Source of the DNA: XYD12-FULL-36-8 sp964613805
GTDB lineage: Bacteria; Bacteroidota; Ignavibacteria; Ignavibacteriales; Ignavibacteriaceae
Reading direction: 5' to 3'
DNA length: 64,000 nt
Assembly: GCA_964613805.1 (NCBI GenBank)
Contig: CAZTJF010000006.1
Span: 1 to 64,000, forward strand
The translations under genes were made by a program, and so were the position numbers. Shown here in pieces: positions 17,701 through 26,704 of the stretch. The notes below the pieces were generated by a model. The model saw only the letters and a list, made by a program, of their open reading frames with translations. It had not been told where the DNA came from and did no database searches. The first letter of the stretch is position 1. Each line of letters begins with the position of its first letter.

Positions 17701-18374
17701 TTATTTGTATAATCATCCATAACATAATACACTTCTTCATCAGGAGCCGTGGCTTGATCACCGAGAAATGCAGGCCAGACATATTTGCCAACTTCCGGAG
17801 AATACCATCTATCCGGCCAAGAATCGGGTTTACCATCACCATTATTATCAGGAGCATTCAATCTTGCAATTTCATTTTGATTTGGATCTGCATACCCTGC
17901 TTTTGGAAGCCATCCCCACTTTTGAGTTCCATCTGGTGAATAACCACCCTGACCAGTAAGAATAAATGAATCATCTACTATTACTAATGTGTCAAATCCA
18001 CCTGTTGTGTTTGGATTTGGAATAGTAACCTGACCAGCAGCAAGAGGACCAAATTCAAATCCATAACCAAGCCCCTGCCAAACTAAATCGGCAACGTTAC
18101 CAGGAGGAGAAAAAATATTAGGTCTGCAAATTGATCCTGTGTTATAAAGAATTGTTTTTATTTTGTTACCTTGCACAATAAGCTGTTTCTCTTTATTCTG
18201 CTCTCCCATACCTTTACTCAAAACTCTTGGTGAATAAATATCACCAAATATTCTGATCATATCAGATTGTGACAGTCCTTTGATATTGATGTTTCCATCT
18301 TTATCTCTCGACTGTCCTAAAAGATTGATTGATAAAGCAGCCGTAATAAAAGTAAGAATTAATATTTTCTTCAT
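14781..18374 (-). CDS. Giant secreted protein with Ca-binding-like Asp repeats and T9SS-type C-terminus
   Basis: About 1,197 residues from the ATG at 18374, chosen over an upstream TTG at 18392 because GAAGGAT sits about 8 bases before the ATG. A signal peptide (KKILILTFITAALSINLLGQ) is followed by a large extracellular region. This holds several Asp-rich, thrombospondin-type-3-like loops (DGLDNDDDGIIDES, DNNGDGKPDSWPD, DANGNDKYDVGE) and fibronectin-like segments (PKVTAVPGDGKVTLYWDAL). The C-terminal ~95 residues (NIYVVPNPYVAF, IYTLLGELVQTI, YGIYIYHVDAP) look like a T9SS sorting domain, though without the canonical YPNPFNP core. It lies between a TonB receptor and a PorV-like protein on one transcript. 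The function is unknown; surface-exposed binding is likely. Confidence 0.75.
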   Translation of the reverse strand: MKKILILTFITAALSINLLGQSRDKDGNINIKGLSQSDMIRIFGDIYSPRVLSKGMGEQNKEKQLIVQGNKIKTILYNTGSICRPNIFSPPGNVADLVWQGLGYGFEFGPLAAGQVTIPNPNTTGGFDTLVIVDDSFILTGQGGYSPDGTQKWGWLPKAGYADPNQNEIARLNAPDNNGDGKPDSWPDRWYSPEVGKYVWPAFLGDQATAPDEEVYYVMDDYTNKTKRVTYGSPSAEYFPFNNDSTKRGLGLDAEVRVLQFNNALAEDIMFLVYRITNSSEKFIPRLYLGMHGDPHVGGYTDFNDDKAFFIPPLGPLADPYPQRARSMVYAWDEDMKGMGGLPAGYFGWKFLESPSQNTDGLDNDDDGIIDESPFNNRGFYIDGINYPLTFGISDLAKYRAVYGEPKKRWSGDEDGDWDPLKNDIGIDGIGPDSPNYPGPDYGEGDGYPSQGWYVDANGNDKYDVGEIISDERFPGYHWAGSEPNFGLRDITESDQLGLTSFHAAVYGNATNVPKDVALMWEWLSSETIDPNQELLQNAGDNIFNFGTGPLMLEPGETQRFSMAILFGQNLNDLLLNAETSFRVLESDYLFAKPPEKPKVTAVPGDGKVTLYWDALSEKSFDPFTRSFDFQGYKIYRSRDFTFSDVYTITDANGVPFIGQALSDKNGKLAQFDLIDSLSGFHPVEYLGRGIKYNLGNNSGLVHEYIDETVKNGVKYYYAVIAYDGGSIEFGIPPTECQAVIQKDAITSELKYDVNTVEVVPGPLPSGIKNAEAGIGGALNILPPGNSTGAVTVKVLNDLEVESKTFKLDFTSPTNYRLLDSTGVSQSLFSKDTVFVALSQENIQEGSFELYDSGNNLINPTRYIVNYEAGKIRGSAPNSLPANQKFTAKFRYYPIAASSLLKGEDGNPSFNGLRVYLINDSLTIDYKNSGFKNSQSNLQDTIFFPPTAGTPRVLHRADWELRWTGYDTTATGQWVNPGDTALTNLGSVRVVCPFRIVNTTTNEPGRFLVFVTTGTPNFSRWKLSQPIILRPQNATGSTTSYELRYSLPADTTKVPVYPKSGDVYAVKTLKPFQTGDTYAFSSTEVKFESNIASSKLNNIYVVPNPYVAFSPSEEPGRSSTLRGDRDLQFRNLPPKCTIRIYTLLGELVQTIEKDDFSSIAHWDLLSNESQRVAYGIYIYHVDAPEVGEFIGRIAVIK

Positions 18375-18395
18375 TAGTGTTATCCTTCTCAAACT

Positions 18396-21248
18396 CTAAT
18401 TAAATAAAAGAGAAAAACCCAAACGAACTTCACGAGGACGACTAACGCGTTCAGGCCTATGCGAATAATAATTTTCTATTTGACTTAGAGGTACTAATCC
18501 AGGATCACCTCTATTTATTCGTGTTTTAATATTTTGAAATTCTAACGCATTCTGAATTTGTTCCACGTTAGATAATGCTCTGCCCGAACTCGGATAAACG
18601 AAAAGTTCATTCTCTGTATCGAATAGATTATCAACCTGAAGAAAGATTGAAGTTTTAAGAGAACTAAAATCAATAAATTTTTCAAGCTTAAAGTTTACAT
18701 TCCATTGCAGTGGTTGATTACCCGAATTTTGAGTGTAGCTTATACTTACCAAATTGGATGGCAGAACTGGATAATATGGTGTACCAGTTTGTAAATTGAA
18801 TATAAAACCTGCTGTCCAATCATTTGGTTCAGTTAAAGCTAAAGTAGCATTCAACACATGAAGTCTGTCGAATGAAAGTGGTACTAAGAAAGTTTCGGTT
18901 TGTTTTCCAGATTGTTCACTAAAGAACAACTCACTTGCAGGCTCAGTTCTGTTGCCTTCTGCAATTGAAAATGTATAATCAACAGATGCTTGGAACAAAC
19001 CGCCAGGTGATCTCCTCTTGAAAAGCGAAATAGTTATACCTCTTGAGTTTGCATATGCAAGGTTAGTTAATAACCGATACTCTCTTCCGGTTTCAGTAAA
19101 AATGGTCTGGGTGAAAATATAGTTGCTAACATCCTTATAGAAACCTGTGATATCTAATTTTAAATCTTCTGCTAACTGCTGCTGCAAGCCAATTTCATAC
19201 TGAACAGATTTTTGCGGTTCAACATTTACATTACCAAAAGTTGGAGTTGTACCCACGTTTGTTACATAATAATTACTGTTTTGATAAAGACTTGAAAGTG
19301 ACCCAATTTGATAGAAATGTCCGTAAGATAACCTGATAATTCCCTGATCCGTAATTGGATAAGAAACACTTAATCTTGGAGACAATGTATGTTTTAACTT
19401 GGCATCGGTATTATAAGCAGTAATATTTCCGCTAAGAGAATCAATTAGATTGCGTGATATCTCTTGATTATATTGTGCAGCAGGATCGAATAACTCATAT
19501 CTCAATCCAGCGTTTAATATAAAAGTAGAAGCAAGTTCTATTTTATCTTGAACATAAGCAGCAAGCTGAAAGGGTTTTTTTTCATATTGTGTAAAAAGTG
19601 ATTGGTCAATAGGTTTTCTTCTTACCAAAACTAAAGTTGTATCATACAGCAAATCGTTATTTAGTAAATTTGCATTGAAACTTCCATCAGGATTTTGCTT
19701 TCCAAATTCTACTGAATAAGCTTCATAATTCAATTTATGCTGACGTGCTTCGAAACCTGCTTTGACCTCATGAACATTAAAAAGCTGTGCTACAACATCA
19801 CCTTTAATTCCCAGTGTAGTGGTCTTCCGGAATACTCTATCATTATCAGTACCACCGGCAAGATAGAAAGTATTGCCCAATGCTCTTGAATAAAGATTTG
19901 GTAAATAACCAGGATTATTAATGTCCTCAAAAAGATAGTATTTATTATCATTATAACCATATGAAAATTGAAGTGTGTAAAATATATTATCATCAACGGT
20001 ATGAGTTAAATCTATGGACTGAATTAATCCTTCGCTAAAGCTCGTCCCCCTGCCGTCTGGATTATATTTATATGCATTGCTATAAGCTTGTGATTTTGAT
20101 TTATCGTAAACTGCTTCGTATTTTACTTTAACAAGAGGACTGAATTTATAACTTAAATTTCCTTGGAAATTAAAATCACGAGAAGTGTTCATAGGTATTA
20201 AAGCACCATCACCAGTCGGTAAGCTATCAGTTAATGATCCCCCATACGGATTAAACCAATAAGGATCAGTTGAAGTTTTCTTTCTTGGGTCACTGCTGGA
20301 AAAATTATCTCGCGATAAATAAGAATCTGATGTATTATAAAGTCTTATTCCATAAAGTGAACCTTTAAAATTCTCATAAATGCTTGAAAGATAAAATTTT
20401 GCTCCCGGAACCTCGGGGACAGGACCTCCGAATGTTGCTTCAATTCTTCCTCTGTTCAATACATCTATCTTATCAATATTAGTAAATAATGAAGTTCGAT
20501 TTGTAAAATAATCACCCATGTAACCACGAAATCCGAATGAGTAATTATCTGCTCCTTCTTTTGTAACATAATTAACAACACCGCTCAATGCATTCCCATA
20601 CTGAGCTGCAAACGTTCCTGTGGAAACTGAAACTTCTTTAACAGCATTGGTTGCTAAACCAATTGAACGTGAGTTACCGAATGGATCGTTCAACGCAATT
20701 CCATTAAGCGTGTAAGCTATTTCATTTCCATAACCGCCTCGCACATGAAGTGCACCGTCATCACCAACTACAACTCCAGCTTGCAAACTAATGACGTCAG
20801 AAATCTGATCAACAGGAAGCTCTTGGATTGATTCTTCAGTTATTGCAACAGTAGGATTTGTAAGGTCCTGTCTTATTAAAGGATTTCTTTCTCCTTGAAC
20901 TACTATTGTGGGCATTTCGACCGAACCGGATGAAAGCTGAAAATTCAACCTTGTTGTAAAATCAACATTAACTCTCACATCGGTCACAGTCTGCTTTTGA
21001 TAGCCAACTACCGAAGCAGTAACACGATAAAGTCCAGGAGATAAGTTCATTATTACATAATTTCCTTCAAGATCGGAAGCAGCACCAGTGTTTGTACCTT
21101 CTACAAAAATATTGGCAAACGGAATACTCTCACCTGTTGTTTTGTCGGAAACAACACCAGCAATTTTTCCTGATGTTTGAGATAGTAAATGTGTTAAAGG
21201 TAGGAGAACAAAAAGTGCGGACAATAAAAGTAATCTTAGTTTAATCAT
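18396..21248 (-). CDS. TonB-dependent receptor with carboxypeptidase-regulatory-like N-terminus
   Basis: 950 residues: signal peptide, a CarboxypepD_reg-like beta-sandwich (GKIAGVVSDKTTGESIPFANIFVEGT, residues ~26-115), a plug domain (LPVDQISDVISLQAGVV, GGYGNEIAYTLNGIALNDPFG, about 140-240), and a 22-strand-type barrel to the end (EVRLGFSLLFN). It belongs to the OmpA-independent Cna-B/carboxypeptidase-linked receptor class common in Bacteroidota. It heads the operon with the giant T9SS-like protein and the PorV-like protein, in the way SusC heads a SusC/D pair, although no SusD lipoprotein is present. The substrate is unknown. Confidence 0.9.
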   Translation of the reverse strand: MIKLRLLLLSALFVLLPLTHLLSQTSGKIAGVVSDKTTGESIPFANIFVEGTNTGAASDLEGNYVIMNLSPGLYRVTASVVGYQKQTVTDVRVNVDFTTRLNFQLSSGSVEMPTIVVQGERNPLIRQDLTNPTVAITEESIQELPVDQISDVISLQAGVVVGDDGALHVRGGYGNEIAYTLNGIALNDPFGNSRSIGLATNAVKEVSVSTGTFAAQYGNALSGVVNYVTKEGADNYSFGFRGYMGDYFTNRTSLFTNIDKIDVLNRGRIEATFGGPVPEVPGAKFYLSSIYENFKGSLYGIRLYNTSDSYLSRDNFSSSDPRKKTSTDPYWFNPYGGSLTDSLPTGDGALIPMNTSRDFNFQGNLSYKFSPLVKVKYEAVYDKSKSQAYSNAYKYNPDGRGTSFSEGLIQSIDLTHTVDDNIFYTLQFSYGYNDNKYYLFEDINNPGYLPNLYSRALGNTFYLAGGTDNDRVFRKTTTLGIKGDVVAQLFNVHEVKAGFEARQHKLNYEAYSVEFGKQNPDGSFNANLLNNDLLYDTTLVLVRRKPIDQSLFTQYEKKPFQLAAYVQDKIELASTFILNAGLRYELFDPAAQYNQEISRNLIDSLSGNITAYNTDAKLKHTLSPRLSVSYPITDQGIIRLSYGHFYQIGSLSSLYQNSNYYVTNVGTTPTFGNVNVEPQKSVQYEIGLQQQLAEDLKLDITGFYKDVSNYIFTQTIFTETGREYRLLTNLAYANSRGITISLFKRRSPGGLFQASVDYTFSIAEGNRTEPASELFFSEQSGKQTETFLVPLSFDRLHVLNATLALTEPNDWTAGFIFNLQTGTPYYPVLPSNLVSISYTQNSGNQPLQWNVNFKLEKFIDFSSLKTSIFLQVDNLFDTENELFVYPSSGRALSNVEQIQNALEFQNIKTRINRGDPGLVPLSQIENYYSHRPERVSRPREVRLGFSLLFN

Positions 21249-21332
21249 TAAAAAACCCTCTGATTTTTATTAGGGAGTGAATTTTATAAAAACTTAAGTT
21301 GATATGCATAGATAAAGCTAATTTTAGTTGTC

Positions 21333-21361
21333 AATATAACATACCTTGAAATCTTAGTCAA
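21333..21361 (-). promoter_or_regulatory. Candidate sigma70-like promoter of the TonB/T9SS/PorV operon
   Basis: TTGACT (21361-21356 on the minus strand), 17-base spacer, TATATT (21338-21333). The 5' leader to the TonB receptor ATG is about 75 bases and includes AGAGGG near the start. Confidence 0.5.
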
Positions 21362-21404
21362 TAAATCGTTTGTATTAATTTCACTTTTTCCTTTTCATTT
21401 TATT

Positions 21405-21412
21405 TATCTTTG
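21405..21412 (+). promoter_or_regulatory. Possible -7 element for the phosphohexomutase gene
   Basis: TATCTTTG fits the TAnnTTTG element, 40 bases before the start codon. No good TTTG partner is seen at the expected distance, so this is weak. Confidence 0.3.
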
Positions 21413-21451
21413 CACACTTATTTTAATTGTTAAAAATTTTTAGGAGAATAA

Positions 21452-22807
21452 ATGTCAACTTTAATGGTAAGTGTTTCGGGAATTAGAGGAATTATAGGTG
21501 ATGGTCTTGAACCACAAATCATTGTAAAATATTCTTCAGCTTTTGCTGACTTTATTGGGAAAGGGAAAATTATTGTCGGACGAGACGCAAGAATTACTGG
21601 TGAGATGGTTAAATCAATTCTCATCGGAACCTTACTATCAAAAGGATTGGATGTGGTAGACATAGGCATTTGTCCTACTCCGACTGTTCAATACATGGTA
21701 AAAATTTTGAAAGCACAGGGCGGAATTGCAATCTCAGCAAGTCATAATCCAAACGAATGGAATGCTTTGAAATTGCTAAATAGTACTGGTCAATTCATGA
21801 CTCCCGATGAAAACAAAATTATGCTTTCACAGTTAGAATCTGCTCAAAAAGAATATGCATCATGGGAAAAATTAGGAAAGTTGACTTATTATGAAGAAGG
21901 TTTAAAGAAGCATATGGAAGATGTAATCAATATGCAATTTATTGATGTTGAAAAAATTAGAAAGAAAAAATTTCGTGTACTTGTTGATTGCGTGAATGGA
22001 GCCGGAGTTTATGTCATTCCAGATTTATTAAGAAAATTTGGCTGCGACGTTGTTGAAACGAATTGTGATAAAACGGGAATTTTTCCGCGCTTGCCTGAAC
22101 CATTGCCCGAAAATCTTACTGCAACCATGAAAGCGGTTATAGATTCAAAAGCAGATTTTGGAGTTGTCGTCGATCCTGATGTTGATAGATTAGTTTTGAT
22201 TACCGAAGATGGAGAACCATTCAGCGAAGAAAACACAATCACTCAAGCAGTTAAATTTGTATTATCAAAACAATCTGGAAATGTTGTTGTAAACTTATCA
22301 ACAACGCGCGCTGTTGACGATGTCGCTAAAGCATTGGGAGGAAAAGTCTTTAGGTCTCCTGTTGGTGAGGCAAATGTAGTTCTCAAGATGAAAGAAACAA
22401 ATGCAATCATAGGAGGTGAAGGAAGCGGAGGCGTAATATTTCCAGCACTTCACTATGGGAGAGATGCTTTAGCAGGTATTGCACTAACTCTGCAGCATTT
22501 AACTGAAACAAATCAATCATTATTAGAACTTAAAAATAAATTACCTCAGTATTTCATCGCAAAGAAAAAAAATGATTTGGGAAAAACTGATCCGGATAAA
22601 ATCATTGACAAGATAAAATCAAAGCATTCGAATCAAAAAGTTAATACTGATGACGGATTACGAATTGATTTTGATGATCACTGGGTTCACTTCAGAAAAT
22701 CGAACACTGAACCAATTATCAGAATCATAACAGAATCAAAAAGTTCAGAACAATCAGAAAAACTATCTCAAAAATATTTTGAAGAGATTAAGGAATTAAT
22801 GTCGTAA
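21452..22807 (+). CDS. glmM: Phosphoglucosamine mutase/phosphomannomutase family enzyme
   Basis: 451-residue alpha-D-phosphohexomutase with all four signature loops: the catalytic-serine loop ISASHNPNEWNA (Ser97), the Mg site DPDVDR (Asp241, 243, 245), the sugar-binding GEGSGGV (about residue 325), and the phosphate-binding FRKSNTEPIIRI near the C-terminus. This is the set typical of GlmM-annotated proteins in Bacteroidota, which convert glucosamine-6-phosphate to glucosamine-1-phosphate for peptidoglycan and LPS. A phosphomannomutase/phosphoglucomutase role cannot be excluded from motifs alone. It is a single gene, divergent from the TonB operon. Confidence 0.85.
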   Translation: MSTLMVSVSGIRGIIGDGLEPQIIVKYSSAFADFIGKGKIIVGRDARITGEMVKSILIGTLLSKGLDVVDIGICPTPTVQYMVKILKAQGGIAISASHNPNEWNALKLLNSTGQFMTPDENKIMLSQLESAQKEYASWEKLGKLTYYEEGLKKHMEDVINMQFIDVEKIRKKKFRVLVDCVNGAGVYVIPDLLRKFGCDVVETNCDKTGIFPRLPEPLPENLTATMKAVIDSKADFGVVVDPDVDRLVLITEDGEPFSEENTITQAVKFVLSKQSGNVVVNLSTTRAVDDVAKALGGKVFRSPVGEANVVLKMKETNAIIGGEGSGGVIFPALHYGRDALAGIALTLQHLTETNQSLLELKNKLPQYFIAKKKNDLGKTDPDKIIDKIKSKHSNQKVNTDDGLRIDFDDHWVHFRKSNTEPIIRIITESKSSEQSEKLSQKYFEEIKELMS

Positions 22808-22839
22808 TAGATTTTATAATCTTTATCTTAATCTCTGTT

Positions 22840-23748
22840 TCAATGCAGTCGACTTCGCTTCTGAATATAGCTGAACAACGCTTTATCAAAAGGTGTTGAT
22901 GTTTCGATGAGATTATATTCTATGTTTGCGTTGAGACACTCTTTCTTAATTGTGTGAATGAACTGACTCATAGCTTCTTTGTAAGCTTTTTGTATTTGAT
23001 ATGGTTGAGTTGTAATTTCATCGAGGGTTTCCGAATCTTTAAATATTGCATCTCTCCCAAATGCAAAACTTCTTTCCATCGGATCGAGCACCTGAAAAAC
23101 AATCACTTCATTATTTTTATAACGAAAATGCTTTAGTGATTTTAGCACAGAGTTTATGTCATCAAAAAAATCCGAGATGATTATTACCAAACCTCTTCGT
23201 TTAATTTTTTCGGCAAGAGAATTAAGCGCATTCGCTGTTTGTGTCTTATCAGAAGGAATAATAGCAGATAGTTGTTTATAGATTTCAAGTAAATAAGTTT
23301 TAGTTGCTTTAGGCGGTAAAAACTTATTAATTTTTTCTGCGTACAGAGCTAAACCGACTGCATCCTGCTGTTCGACCATTAAGTAGCCCAACGCAGCAAC
23401 TAAGGTAGAAGCATAATCAATCTTTCTAACATTTCCTTCGGAGGCATAATTCATTGATCGGCTTGTATCTAACAAAATATAACTTCTCAGATTTGTTTCT
23501 TCTTCATACTGCTTGATGTAGTATTTTTCTGTCTTTCCAAAAACTTTCCAATCAATATCTTTAGGGCTGTCACCTTGCATATATGGTCTGTGTTCTGTGA
23601 ATTCCACGCTGAACCCATGGTATGGACTTCTGTGCAATCCAACAATAAATCCCTCGACGACTAACCTTGCTCGCAACTCAAGCGAGTTAAGTTTGGATAT
23701 AATTTCCGGATTTAAATACTTACGGTAATCAGAGGAAATTTTTTGCAT
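22840..23748 (-). CDS. DUF58 domain protein (vWA-like)
   Basis: 302 residues with the DUF58 core GDSPKDIDWKVFGKTEKYYIKQYEEE (positions ~55-80, here abbreviated as GDSPKDIDWKVFGK then YYIKQYEEE). A vWA-like fold follows, with a MIDAS-like DTSRSMNY start and LVIIISDFFDD. Family members usually pair with MoxR AAA ATPases and are thought to help insert metals or assemble complexes; no MoxR gene is in this window. Its ATG overlaps the stop codon of the upstream lipoprotein by one base (TAATG), so the two are translated together. Confidence 0.85.
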   Translation of the reverse strand: MQKISSDYRKYLNPEIISKLNSLELRARLVVEGFIVGLHRSPYHGFSVEFTEHRPYMQGDSPKDIDWKVFGKTEKYYIKQYEEETNLRSYILLDTSRSMNYASEGNVRKIDYASTLVAALGYLMVEQQDAVGLALYAEKINKFLPPKATKTYLLEIYKQLSAIIPSDKTQTANALNSLAEKIKRRGLVIIISDFFDDINSVLKSLKHFRYKNNEVIVFQVLDPMERSFAFGRDAIFKDSETLDEITTQPYQIQKAYKEAMSQFIHTIKKECLNANIEYNLIETSTPFDKALFSYIQKRSRLH

Positions 23749-24251
23749 TAAATATTGGGAGTACTTTTCTTTCTAAGGATCTCTTCGGGAGTTAATCCTA
23801 AATTATTAAGCTCTTCGCGGGCAGAACTCGCTAATTCGTGATTTGGAAATTTTTGAAGGAATAATTGGTAAGTTACTTCTGCTCTATGATACTTTTGCAA
23901 TTCATTTGCAAGAACAAAAGCTGACATGAATAATGCGGTCGGTGCTTGACTGCTGTTTGGATATTCATCAAAAACCTGTCTATAAATATTTACTGCCTTT
24001 TCTAATGATTCATTCGGAGATAAGCCCTTAACCATTTTATTTTGATAAAGTGAAGCCAATTTAGTTAATGCTTCCGGTGCCTTTTCACTTTGTGGATTAT
24101 CCTTAACAAAATTTTCATAATCAGAAACTGCTTCTTCAAATTTATTGTTATTATAATTTTCTTCAGCAGATTTTAGGTAATCTGTATCAGCTTTTTTAGA
24201 ACAACCTGTTAAAACAATCGCTGAAAGAACAATGATAAAAAGAGATTTCAT
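23748..24251 (-). CDS. TPR-repeat lipoprotein (BamD/YbgF-like)
   Basis: The start is set at the ATG at 24251 (MKSLFIIVL), which opens a lipoprotein signal ending in the lipobox LTGC. The mature part holds three or four TPR-like helical pairs (AEENYNNNKFEEAVSDYENFVKDNP-type spacing), close to the tetratricopeptide region of BamD/YbgF proteins but shorter than BamD. It is coupled by a one-base overlap to the DUF58 gene. Probably a periplasmic scaffold anchored in a membrane; no specific partner is evident. Confidence 0.8.
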   Translation of the reverse strand: MKSLFIIVLSAIVLTGCSKKADTDYLKSAEENYNNNKFEEAVSDYENFVKDNPQSEKAPEALTKLASLYQNKMVKGLSPNESLEKAVNIYRQVFDEYPNSSQAPTALFMSAFVLANELQKYHRAEVTYQLFLQKFPNHELASSAREELNNLGLTPEEILRKKSTPNI

Positions 24252-24278
24252 AATTTGTATTTCCTTTTTTAATGCTGT

Positions 24279-24309
24279 CAAAGTTATAAAAATGAAGCTG
24301 AACTTTCAA
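24279..24309 (-). promoter_or_regulatory. Candidate promoter of the TPR lipoprotein-DUF58 pair
   Basis: TTGAAA (24309-24304), 17-base spacer, TAACTTTG (24286-24279) on the minus strand. The -10 octamer is identical to that of the homogentisate operon. The start codon follows after 27 bases, with AAGGAAA as ribosome-binding site. Confidence 0.5.
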
Positions 24310-24338
24310 TTTAATGTGACTGCCCCTATTAAAATAAA

Positions 24339-24360
24339 AATGCCCGGTAAACCGGGCATT
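24339..24360 (-). terminator. Rho-independent terminator after the DUF4623-like T9SS gene
   Basis: Ten-base stem AATGCCCGGT / ACCGGGCATT around a 2-base centre, with a T-rich run (TTTTATTTT) downstream on the minus strand. It lies 23 bases after the stop codon. Confidence 0.85.
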
Positions 24361-24383
24361 GAAATAATTTTATGTTATCAGAA

Positions 24384-26564
24384 TTACTTCATCAAAGTCA
24401 TTTTCTTACTGCTCTTAAAGTTTTTACCGTCAATTCCATTTGCTTCGATAGTGTAAATGTAAACACTGCTCGAAATATTTTCAAATGAAATCGAATAGAT
24501 ATGATTTCCAGCTTTCAGATTATCATTAACAACCTGAAACACTTCTTTTCCTAAAATATTATAAACCTTAACCGTTACCTTAGCATCAACAGGCAAGCTG
24601 AAATTAATTGAAGTGCTTGGGTTAAACGGATTTGGATAATTTTGAGCTAAATTAAACGAAATTGGTTTTGTTAATTCTACATTGATAATAGAAGTGTAAA
24701 CGGCAGTACCATTATAATCAATTTGTCGTAAACGATAATATATAGTTTGAGCTATCCCTAAATCAGCGTCAATGAAAGAATAGGATTTTGTCTCAGTTGT
24801 TGTACCATTTCCATTAACAAATCCAATATCATAAAACGATTGACCATCAAAACTTCTTTGAACAGCAAAACCAAGATTGTTTGTTTCAGTAGCAGTCTTC
24901 CAATTTAGAACTACATTTCCACTTACAACGATTGCACTAAAGGAAATAAGCTCAACTGGAATTGAACCTGCCGGTGGAAAGTCGGTTGCGTAATATCTTG
25001 GAAGAATTTGTAATCCATTACTTAAAGAACCACCAGTAGAAAATTGACTTGCCATTCCGATAACATCTCTTGGCCAAACTGGTTCTGATTGACCATCTAT
25101 ATCGGTATCAGAATCAATTCTAACATCGACTGTATCTGTTCCTTGTTTCATTTTAAGAGTAGCACTAAATGTTGCAGCAGGCCATGTTCCACTTGCTTTA
25201 CTCATACTAACAAAACCAACTAATGTACCTTCATAAGCTTCAGGATTTGCTAAATACTGCGAAAGTGACAATACCAATGGTGCTGGAACAGCAGCGCTGT
25301 CATCTCTAAAGACAATGCTTGAATCAGCAAATGGCTGAAGTTGGGTTAAACCATTAAACTGACCAATCTTTCCTACTACGTCAATTTCATCACCAAGATT
25401 TAATACGGGGTTAACACCGCTCTTAAACGTCACGATTCCTGCCGTACCATCCCAAATATAATAAGAGTGATTTACTGTTTGATAATTCGGAGATATTACA
25501 ACTCCTCGAACAGTTACAGTATCATTGAGTCTATCAGGGATTAAATCAAGATTTAAATCTTGACGTGCTTGAGCAATCGTAAGTTTATTTGTTTTGAATG
25601 CGGCAATACCATTATTTGATACCAACATATATACTGTGAAATAACCATTTAAGTTATCTTTTATGTAAATATCTCCCGTCGCATTAGCATTAGTATTATA
25701 AGCATTGCTTAGAGAAAAAGTGGCAAACAATGAAGGAAATTTTTCTGAATTAGTTATGTTGTATAATCTTAATTGATTACCTTCAGCAGGATCATTTTTA
25801 CCAATTACAGCAATATACTTTTTACCAGTGTTTGACGCGAAATAAAATACATTCATCCAAGCAGAAGCAATAACACCGCCATCAACTGTATCAATGCCGG
25901 TGCCGTTTGCTGCAATGTGAGTAGTTCTTGTTCCTGCACCATTAACCCACAATTCCGAACTTAATCCTGACGAAATCGGGGAGATACCTCCTCTAGCTAA
26001 TCCGGCAGTACCAAGCGGAATAGAAGAGTTAAGTGTAAAATTGCTTCCATCAACTGTTGTGAACACATGTACATCTGGATTAGTTGAACCGCTGCAGTAT
26101 AAAATGGTATTTGTTCCACTTCCTGATAAACCAAATGAATCTCCTGTTCTTCCGGTAACATCACCGCTAAATGCCACTGTTGGAACTGCTGTTTCATTTT
26201 CATATCTATAAATCTTAAATCCTGTTCCGGAAGTCGTTAAATTACCAACGTAAATTACACCATCAGATGTCGCACGAAGATAATTTATGGCAAATAAACC
26301 GCCTGTAACACCAGTCATATCCAACTTTCCAATTGAATCGCCGTTGGCGCTGTTGAGAATGTAAATATTTGGCGCAGTAGTTCGGCTTGCAACTAGTAAA
26401 TGTCCGGTAACAGGATTGTAAGTAAAGCTGCGCATGTTGTTATCATTAGCTAAAAAAGAAAAAGATCCGACATTTTTTTCCCATAGCTTAACGTAGTTTA
26501 ACTGTGCAGCTGTTTGAATGGATAAAATTGAAAACAAAGAAAAGAGTAACAGAGCTTTTTTCAT
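24384..26564 (-). CDS. T9SS cargo protein with DUF4623-like propeller and OB-fold
   Basis: 726 residues: signal peptide (KKALLLFSLFSILSIQTAAQ); a repeat-rich N-terminal half resembling DUF4623 (MRSFTYNPVTGHLLVASR, TSDGVIYVGNLTTSG), probably a beta-propeller; and an OB-fold-like stretch around residues 340-420 (VTVRGVVISPNYQ, LGDEIDVVGKIGQFNGLTQ). After these come a fibronectin-like module (IPVELISFSAIV, NWKTATETNNLGF) and the type A sorting domain (FNLAQNYPNPFNPST to the C-terminal Lys). It should be exported by Sec and then T9SS, and anchored or released at the surface. AAGGAGG precedes the start. It is the last of four tandem T9SS genes. Confidence 0.85.
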   Translation of the reverse strand: MKKALLLFSLFSILSIQTAAQLNYVKLWEKNVGSFSFLANDNNMRSFTYNPVTGHLLVASRTTAPNIYILNSANGDSIGKLDMTGVTGGLFAINYLRATSDGVIYVGNLTTSGTGFKIYRYENETAVPTVAFSGDVTGRTGDSFGLSGSGTNTILYCSGSTNPDVHVFTTVDGSNFTLNSSIPLGTAGLARGGISPISSGLSSELWVNGAGTRTTHIAANGTGIDTVDGGVIASAWMNVFYFASNTGKKYIAVIGKNDPAEGNQLRLYNITNSEKFPSLFATFSLSNAYNTNANATGDIYIKDNLNGYFTVYMLVSNNGIAAFKTNKLTIAQARQDLNLDLIPDRLNDTVTVRGVVISPNYQTVNHSYYIWDGTAGIVTFKSGVNPVLNLGDEIDVVGKIGQFNGLTQLQPFADSSIVFRDDSAAVPAPLVLSLSQYLANPEAYEGTLVGFVSMSKASGTWPAATFSATLKMKQGTDTVDVRIDSDTDIDGQSEPVWPRDVIGMASQFSTGGSLSNGLQILPRYYATDFPPAGSIPVELISFSAIVVSGNVVLNWKTATETNNLGFAVQRSFDGQSFYDIGFVNGNGTTTETKSYSFIDADLGIAQTIYYRLRQIDYNGTAVYTSIINVELTKPISFNLAQNYPNPFNPSTSINFSLPVDAKVTVKVYNILGKEVFQVVNDNLKAGNHIYSISFENISSSVYIYTIEANGIDGKNFKSSKKMTLMK

Positions 26565-26659
26565 AGCATCCTCCTTTTTGTTGAAAATTATTTAATAAAC
26601 TCATTGTTAAACTATGAGATTTTTTTTTTCTAATCAAGAATGGAAAAATGAATTATAAA

Positions 26660-26681
26660 AAACCCCGCATATGCGGGGTTT
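26660..26681 (-). terminator. Rho-independent terminator after the 420-residue T9SS gene
   Basis: Perfect 22-base palindrome AAACCCCGCAT / ATGCGGGGTTT, 23 bases past the stop codon, with a short T run on the minus strand. Confidence 0.8.
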
Positions 26682-26704
26682 GAAAAAAGAGAAAATGCTT
26701 AATA

